From NCBI GenBank assembly GCA_021154945.1, contig JAJNQF010000254.1, positions 1 through 10,260 on the forward strand: a stretch of DNA of 10,260 nucleotides. Reading direction: 5' to 3'. The translations under genes were made by a program, and so were the position numbers. The notes under the pieces were generated by a model. That model was not told the origin of the DNA, did not search any database, and saw nothing but the letters and a program-made list of their open reading frames with translations. This DNA comes from Sphingomonas sp. Its GTDB lineage: Bacteria; Pseudomonadota; Alphaproteobacteria; Sphingomonadales; Sphingomonadaceae. Below, in pieces: positions 5,533 to 10,260 of the stretch (the first letter of the stretch is position 1; each line of letters begins with the position of its first letter).

Positions 5533-8500
5533 ATGTCACGCTATTTCATCGATCGACCCATCTTCGCGTGGGTCATCGCCATCATCCTGATGCTGGCCGG
5601 TATCCTCGCGATCCGTCAGCTGCCGATCGCCCAGTTCCCTGAGATCGCCGCCCCCAAGGTGACGGTCGCGACGTCCTATCCGGGCGCCGACGCCCAGACG
5701 CTCGAGAACACGACGACGCAGATCATCGAGCAGCAGATGAAGGGCATCGACAACCTTCGCTACTTCGCCTCGACGTCCGACGGCTCGGGCAATCTCGCGA
5801 TCACGCTCACCTTCGAGCAGGGCACCGATCCCGACATCGCGCAGGTCCAGGTGCAGAACAAGCTGCAACAGGCGACCCCGCTCCTGCCGCAGGAAGTCCA
5901 GCAGGCCGGTCTCCGCGTGACCAAGGCGACCGCCAACTTCCTGCTCGTCATCGCCGCCTATTCCGAGAATGGCGCGCACGACCAGGTCGATCTCGGCGAC
6001 ATGATCGCCTCGAAGCTCCAGGATCCGCTCAGCCGCATCAAGGGCGTCGGCGACACCCAGGTGTTCGGCGCGCAATATTCGATGCGGATCTGGGTCGATC
6101 CGTTCAAGATGTCGAACCTCGGCGTCACCGTCACCGACATCACGTCTGCGCTGACGGCGCAGAACGCGCAGGTCTCGGCGGGTCAGGTCGGCAGTCTGCC
6201 GGCGGTGAAGGGCCAGTCGCTTAACGCCACCGTGACCGCACAGTCGCGATTGCAGACTCCGGAGCAGTTCCGCGCAATCATCGTCCGCTCGGCGACCAGC
6301 GGCGCGACCGTCAAGCTGTCCGACGTCGCCCGTGTCGAGATGGGCTCGGAAAACTACAGCTTCCAGGCACGCTATAACGGCAAGCAGGCGGCCGGCTTCG
6401 GCGTGAAGCTAGCACCGGGGGCCAACGCGCTCGACACCGTCAAGCTGGTGAAGGCCGAGGTGAACCGGATCGCCAAGCAGTTCCCGTCCGACGTCAAGGT
6501 CGCGTTCCCGGTCGATAACTCGACCTTCGTGCGGCTGTCGGTCGAGCAGGTCGTCCATACGCTGGTCGAGGCGATCATCCTCGTCTTCCTCGTGATGTTC
6601 CTGTTCCTCCAGAACTTCCGTGCCACGCTAATCCCGACGATCGCGGTGCCGGTCGTGCTGCTGGGTTCGCTCGGCGTGCTGTACGCGGCTGGGTTCACGA
6701 TCAACACGCTGACCTTGTTCGGCATGGTGCTGGCGATCGGCCTGCTCGTCGATGACGCGATCGTCGTCGTCGAGAACGTCGAACGTCTCATCCAGGAAGA
6801 GGGCCTTAGTCCGAAGGAAGCCGCCAAGAAGTCGATGGACGAGATCAGCGGCGCGCTGGTCGGTATCGGCCTGGTGCTGTCGGCGGTGTTCCTGCCGATG
6901 GCGTTCTTCAGCGGATCGACCGGCGTGATCTTCCGCCAGTTCTCGATCACCATCGTGTCGTCGATGGTGCTCTCGGTGCTGGTCGCGTTGATCCTCACGC
7001 CGGCGCTTTGCGCCACCATTCTGAAGCCATCAAAGCAGGATCACGGCGAGAAGAAGGGCTTTTTCGGCTGGTTCAACCGCACCTTCGACAAGGGCGTCGG
7101 CAAATACGGTAACGGCCTGCGCCGCGTCGAGAAGGGCTGGGTCCGCACCATGCTGGTCTATGCCGTGATCGTCGTCGCGATGGCGTTCATCTTCCTTCGT
7201 CTGCCCTCGGGCTTCCTTCCCGAGGAGGATCAGGGCCTGATGTTCGCACAGGTTTCGATGCCCACCGGCACGCCGATGGAGGAAACCGCGCGCACGATGG
7301 ACAAGCTGCGCGATCACTTCCTGATCGACGAGAAGAAGAACATCGCGGGCATCTTCACGATCACCGGCTTCGGCTTTGTCGGCCAGGGCCAGAATGTCGG
7401 CCTCGCCTTCATCCAGCTCAAGCCGTGGGAGGATCGCGGCGGCGCCGAAAACACCGTCGCCGCGGTCGCCGCCCGTGCCAACCAGGCGCTTGCCGGGATT
7501 CGTGCCGGCATGGTCATCGGCTTCGTGCCGCCGGCCGTGCAGGAACTGGGTAACGCCAACGGCTTCGACTTCATGCTGAAGGACAATGCGGGCGTCGGTC
7601 ACGAGAAGCTGCTCGAAGCCCGCAACATGCTGCTCGGCATGGCCAGCCAGGACAAGCGCCTGGTGCAGGTCCGCCCGAACGGTCTCGAGGATGCGCCACA
7701 GCTGAAACTGAACGTCGATCAGGCGCAGGCGGGGGCACTCGGCCTCAGCCAGGCGGACATCAACACCACCGTCAGCACCGCGTTCGGTGGCGCGTACATC
7801 AACGACTTCATCGACCGCGGTCGCGTGAAGAAGGTGTATGTGCAGGCCGACGCACCGTTCCGCACCTCGCCCGCCGATCTCGGCAACTTCTACGTCCGTG
7901 GCACCACCAGCAACGCGATGGCCCCGTTCTCGTCCTTCTCGACGACCAACTGGCAGTACGGCCCGTCGCGTCTCGAACGCTATAACGGCGTGGCCTCGTT
8001 CGAGATCATGGGCTCGCCGGCGCCGGGCGTCAGCAGCGGCACCGCGATCAAGGCGATGGAGGAGATGGCGGCCAAGCTGCCACCCGGCATCGGCTATGAG
8101 TGGACCGGCCTCAGCTATGAGGAAAACCTGTCAGCCGGCCAGTCGACAACGGTCTATGCGCTGTCGCTGCTGATCGTGTTCCTCTGCCTCGCGGCGCTGT
8201 ACGAGAGCTGGTCGATCCCGATCGCCGTCCTGCTGGTGGTGCCGCTCGGCGTCCTCGGCGCGGTCGGCGCGGCGATGCTCTTCGGGCTGAACAACGATAT
8301 CTACCTCCAGGTCGGCCTGATCACGACGATCGGCGTGGCGGCGAAGAACGCGATCCTGATCGTGGAATTCGCCGAGGAGAAGATGGGCGACGGGATGAAT
8401 GCGGCCGATGCCGCGGTCGAGGCGGCGAAACTCCGCCTTCGCCCGATCCTGATGACGTCGTTCGCGTTCATCTTCGGCGTGTTGCCGCTCGCTTTGTCGA

Positions 8501-8745
8501 GCGGTGCCGGTGCCGGCGGCCAGAACGCGATCGGCTGGGCGGTGGTCGGCGGCATGCTGTCCGCGACCGTCCTCGCGATCTTCTTCGTGCCGTTGTTCTT
8601 CCTGCTCGTGAAGCGCGTCTTCAAGCAGGACAAGGCCGGCTCGGGGCAAGACCGCGATCAGGTCCGCAATGATGACGATAACCGTGACGGCGGCCATGAC
8701 GATAACCGTCGTCCGCCCCACGACCAGCGGCCGCAGGAGGCCTGA
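5533..8745 (+). CDS. RND multidrug efflux transporter, HAE1 family (AcrB/MexB-like inner-membrane pump)
   Basis: A 1070-residue proton/drug antiporter, slightly longer than AcrB (1049). The start MSRYFIDRPIFAWVIAIILM is the typical N-terminus with TM1 about 10-28, followed by the first porter domain (TSDGSGNLAITLTFEQGTDP, then QVQNKLQQATPLLPQEVQQ). TM4 carries the proton-relay acids D407-D408 in GLLVDDAIVVVENVER, at the same numbers as in AcrB. TM10 carries the matching lysine K938 (GVAAKNAILIVEFAEE; K940 in AcrB). The second half repeats the porter plus six-TM plan. The C-terminus after the last TM is an unusual charged Asp/Arg/His tail (about 1035-1070), encoded partly by a short direct repeat. 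ATG 5533 is preceded by aggggaa spanning the adaptor's last codons. It should form a trimer with the adjacent adaptor and outer-membrane factor. Individual substrates cannot be predicted. Confidence 0.97.
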   Translation: MSRYFIDRPIFAWVIAIILMLAGILAIRQLPIAQFPEIAAPKVTVATSYPGADAQTLENTTTQIIEQQMKGIDNLRYFASTSDGSGNLAITLTFEQGTDPDIAQVQVQNKLQQATPLLPQEVQQAGLRVTKATANFLLVIAAYSENGAHDQVDLGDMIASKLQDPLSRIKGVGDTQVFGAQYSMRIWVDPFKMSNLGVTVTDITSALTAQNAQVSAGQVGSLPAVKGQSLNATVTAQSRLQTPEQFRAIIVRSATSGATVKLSDVARVEMGSENYSFQARYNGKQAAGFGVKLAPGANALDTVKLVKAEVNRIAKQFPSDVKVAFPVDNSTFVRLSVEQVVHTLVEAIILVFLVMFLFLQNFRATLIPTIAVPVVLLGSLGVLYAAGFTINTLTLFGMVLAIGLLVDDAIVVVENVERLIQEEGLSPKEAAKKSMDEISGALVGIGLVLSAVFLPMAFFSGSTGVIFRQFSITIVSSMVLSVLVALILTPALCATILKPSKQDHGEKKGFFGWFNRTFDKGVGKYGNGLRRVEKGWVRTMLVYAVIVVAMAFIFLRLPSGFLPEEDQGLMFAQVSMPTGTPMEETARTMDKLRDHFLIDEKKNIAGIFTITGFGFVGQGQNVGLAFIQLKPWEDRGGAENTVAAVAARANQALAGIRAGMVIGFVPPAVQELGNANGFDFMLKDNAGVGHEKLLEARNMLLGMASQDKRLVQVRPNGLEDAPQLKLNVDQAQAGALGLSQADINTTVSTAFGGAYINDFIDRGRVKKVYVQADAPFRTSPADLGNFYVRGTTSNAMAPFSSFSTTNWQYGPSRLERYNGVASFEIMGSPAPGVSSGTAIKAMEEMAAKLPPGIGYEWTGLSYEENLSAGQSTTVYALSLLIVFLCLAALYESWSIPIAVLLVVPLGVLGAVGAAMLFGLNNDIYLQVGLITTIGVAAKNAILIVEFAEEKMGDGMNAADAAVEAAKLRLRPILMTSFAFIFGVLPLALSSGAGAGGQNAIGWAVVGGMLSATVLAIFFVPLFFLLVKRVFKQDKAGSGQDRDQVRNDDDNRDGGHDDNRRPPHDQRPQEA
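8672..8709 (+). repeat. Short direct repeat inside the pump's C-terminal tail
   Basis: The 14-mer atgacgataaccgt occurs at 8672-8685 and again at 8696-8709, a 24-bp period in frame. It encodes two DDNR units (DDNRDGGHDDNR) in the cytoplasmic end of the pump. It looks like a local in-frame duplication lengthening a disordered tail; no mobile element is nearby. Confidence 0.75.
8735..8740 (+). promoter_or_regulatory. Strong Shine-Dalgarno deciding the start of the outer-membrane factor
   Basis: A full AGGAGG lies within the last codons of the pump gene, 9 nt before ATG 8750. It favours that ATG over the in-frame ATG at 8762 and implies efficient translation in the same transcript as the pump. 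Confidence 0.75.
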
Positions 8746-8749
8746 TCCG

Positions 8750-10260
8750 ATGTTAGCTCCCATGCTCACGCGCAAGACCGCGCTCATGTTCGCCGCCGGG
8801 CTTACGCTCGCCGGATGTAACCTTGCCCCGAAATACGTCCGGCCCGAATTGTCGGTGCCGGCGGCAACGCCCGCCGGTCCTGCCTATGCAGCGACCGATG
8901 CGGCCGGCGCGATCATGCCGGCGGATACCGCGTGGGAGGCGTTCTTTACCGACGATCGCCTGCGTCGCGTGATCCGTACTGCGCTGGAGAACAACCGCGA
9001 CCTGCGCGTCTCGGTCGCCAACGTCGCGCAGGCCCGCGCGCAATACCGCGTCCAGCGCGCAGACCTGTTCCCGACACTCGCCGCCAACGGCGGTGCGACC
9101 TATCAGAAGTCGCCGTTCGGCGTGGTCGGTGGCGGTACCGGCGGTGGAACGGGCGGTACTGGCGGCGGTACTGGTGGTGGTGCGGGCGGCGCGGTGTCCA
9201 GCGGACGCGCCGATATCTATTCGGCAAATGTCGGCGTTTCGGCCTGGGAAATCGACCTGTTCGGCCGTGTCCGCAATCTGACACAGGCGCAGCAGGAACA
9301 GTATTTCGCCGCGGAGGAAAACCGCAACGCAGCCCAGGTCTCGCTGATCGCCGAGATCGCGACACAGTGGCTGACGATGGCAGCCGACCAGGATCGCCTC
9401 AAGATCGCACGCGATACGGAGCGGGCGTTCGGCCAGACCGTCAAGCTGACGCAGGACCGCTTCCGGATCGGCATCGCGTCGGAGCTCGAGGTGCGGCAGG
9501 CGAGCACCAGCTACGATCAGGCCCGCTCGGATATCGCCGAAGCGACGACGCTGATCGCGCAGGACCAGAACGCGCTGAACCTGCTCGCCGGCACGACGCT
9601 GACCGCGGACTTGCTTCCCGCGCGGCTGGAGGAAACCAGCCCGACGCTGGAGAACCTGCCGGCCAACCTGCCGTCGGAGGTATTGCTGCGCCGTCCCGAC
9701 ATCGCCTCGGCCGAGCATCAGCTGATCGCGGCCAACGCCAATATCGGCGCGGCGCGCGCGGCATTCTTCCCGAACATCTCGCTGACCGCAGCCTTCGGGA
9801 CGATCAGCCTCGGCCTGTCGAACCTGTTCGGCAGCGGCACGCAGAACTGGTCGGTCGCGCCATCGGTCAGCCAGACGCTGTTCGATTTCGGCCGCAACAA
9901 GGGCAATCTGCGTTACGCCCAGGCCACGCGCGACGCGGCAGTCGCCACCTATGAGAAGAGCATCCAGACCGGCTTCCGCGAAGTCGCCGATGCGCTTGCC
10001 CGCCGCGGCACGATCGGAGCGCAGTTGCGGGCGCAGACCTCGCTGCGCGACAACGCGGCAGGCGCATTCAAGCTGTCGGAACTGCGCTTCCGTGCAGGCA
10101 TCGACACGTTCCTGAACACGCTCGATTCGCAGCGTTCGCTCTACACCGCACAACAGAGCCTGCTCGCTGCCCGCCTGACCCGCGACAGCAACTCGGTGGA
10201 ACTCTACCGCGCGCTGGGTGGCGGGGTGACGACCACCCAGTCCACCGACACCCGCCGGCC
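8750..10260 (+). CDS. RND efflux outer-membrane factor lipoprotein, NodT/OprM family (partial, runs off the right edge)
   Basis: The frame is open for 503 codons with no stop before the window ends. The protein starts MLAPMLTRKTALMFAAGLT and has lipobox LAGC with lipidated C23, then the family start NLAPKYVRPE. Two TolC-like repeats follow, with NNRDLRVSVANVAQARAQYR in the first helix pair, WEIDLFGRVRNLTQAQQEQY after the first beta segment, LLRRPDIASAEHQLIAANAN (312 onward), and QTLFDFGRNKGNLRYAQA in the second repeat. A Gly/Thr-rich run at about 127-147 sits where the first extracellular beta hairpin is expected and is longer than usual. ATG 8750 is chosen for its AGGAGG. It starts 4 bp after the pump stop and completes the tripartite exporter. 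Since family members are usually about 460-500 residues, little is likely missing. The long opposite-strand open frame here is an artefact of base composition. Confidence 0.95.
   Translation, partial: MLAPMLTRKTALMFAAGLTLAGCNLAPKYVRPELSVPAATPAGPAYAATDAAGAIMPADTAWEAFFTDDRLRRVIRTALENNRDLRVSVANVAQARAQYRVQRADLFPTLAANGGATYQKSPFGVVGGGTGGGTGGTGGGTGGGAGGAVSSGRADIYSANVGVSAWEIDLFGRVRNLTQAQQEQYFAAEENRNAAQVSLIAEIATQWLTMAADQDRLKIARDTERAFGQTVKLTQDRFRIGIASELEVRQASTSYDQARSDIAEATTLIAQDQNALNLLAGTTLTADLLPARLEETSPTLENLPANLPSEVLLRRPDIASAEHQLIAANANIGAARAAFFPNISLTAAFGTISLGLSNLFGSGTQNWSVAPSVSQTLFDFGRNKGNLRYAQATRDAAVATYEKSIQTGFREVADALARRGTIGAQLRAQTSLRDNAAGAFKLSELRFRAGIDTFLNTLDSQRSLYTAQQSLLAARLTRDSNSVELYRALGGGVTTTQSTDTRR

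Noticed and set aside
8753..10153. 466-codon open frame on the - strand opposite the outer-membrane factor
   Set aside because: The + strand has a lipobox, a strong Shine-Dalgarno and NodT-family motifs throughout. The - strand product shows no recognisable domain.

Overview
The window is GC-rich, with strong G/C preference at third codon positions. Its gene content (a CHASE3 histidine kinase set, NodT-type outer-membrane factor, exonuclease-X-like tail and cctccccc-type intergenic palindromes) points to an alphaproteobacterium of the Sphingomonadales, most likely Sphingomonas or a close relative. The genus is inferred from style and gene content; no rRNA or marker gene is present.

Layout: (1) 3-197 is the C-terminus of a gene entering from the left, probably an exonuclease-X-like 3'-5' exonuclease. 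(2) 198-415 is intergenic and holds a nested inverted repeat (208-330). (3) 416-3389 is a compact three-gene signalling operon on the + strand: a membrane CHASE3 histidine kinase, a single-domain response regulator and a soluble REC-HisKA_2 hybrid kinase. Both junctions are 4-bp stop/start overlaps (ATGA, then GTGA). (4) 3390-3591 separates two convergent genes and is largely filled by a second, unrelated inverted repeat (3436-3584). (5) 3592-4176 on the - strand is a TetR-family regulator. (6) 4177-4287 is a divergent control region with a perfect 20-bp palindrome (4241-4260), the probable TetR operator. (7) 4288-10260 is a tripartite RND efflux operon on the + strand: periplasmic adaptor lipoprotein, AcrB-like inner-membrane pump and NodT-family outer-membrane lipoprotein, the last cut by the window edge.

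Functionally there are two modules. In the signalling module the membrane kinase probably senses an envelope or stress cue and phosphorylates the single-domain regulator, the REC domain of the third protein, or both. This arrangement resembles the KipF/PakF branch of the general stress response in Sphingomonas melonis, but orthology is not proven here. In the efflux module the TetR protein probably represses the divergent pump genes, and perhaps itself, until a ligand releases it; the three structural proteins form a proton-driven channel from inner membrane/periplasm to outside.

Most of the window is conventional. The least ordinary items are the REC-HisKA_2 signalling cassette, two unrelated inverted repeats built on the same plan (each arm carries its own small hairpin whose sequence differs but whose pairing is kept), the lengthened DHp hairpin of the kinase, and a glycine/threonine-rich insertion in the outer-membrane factor.
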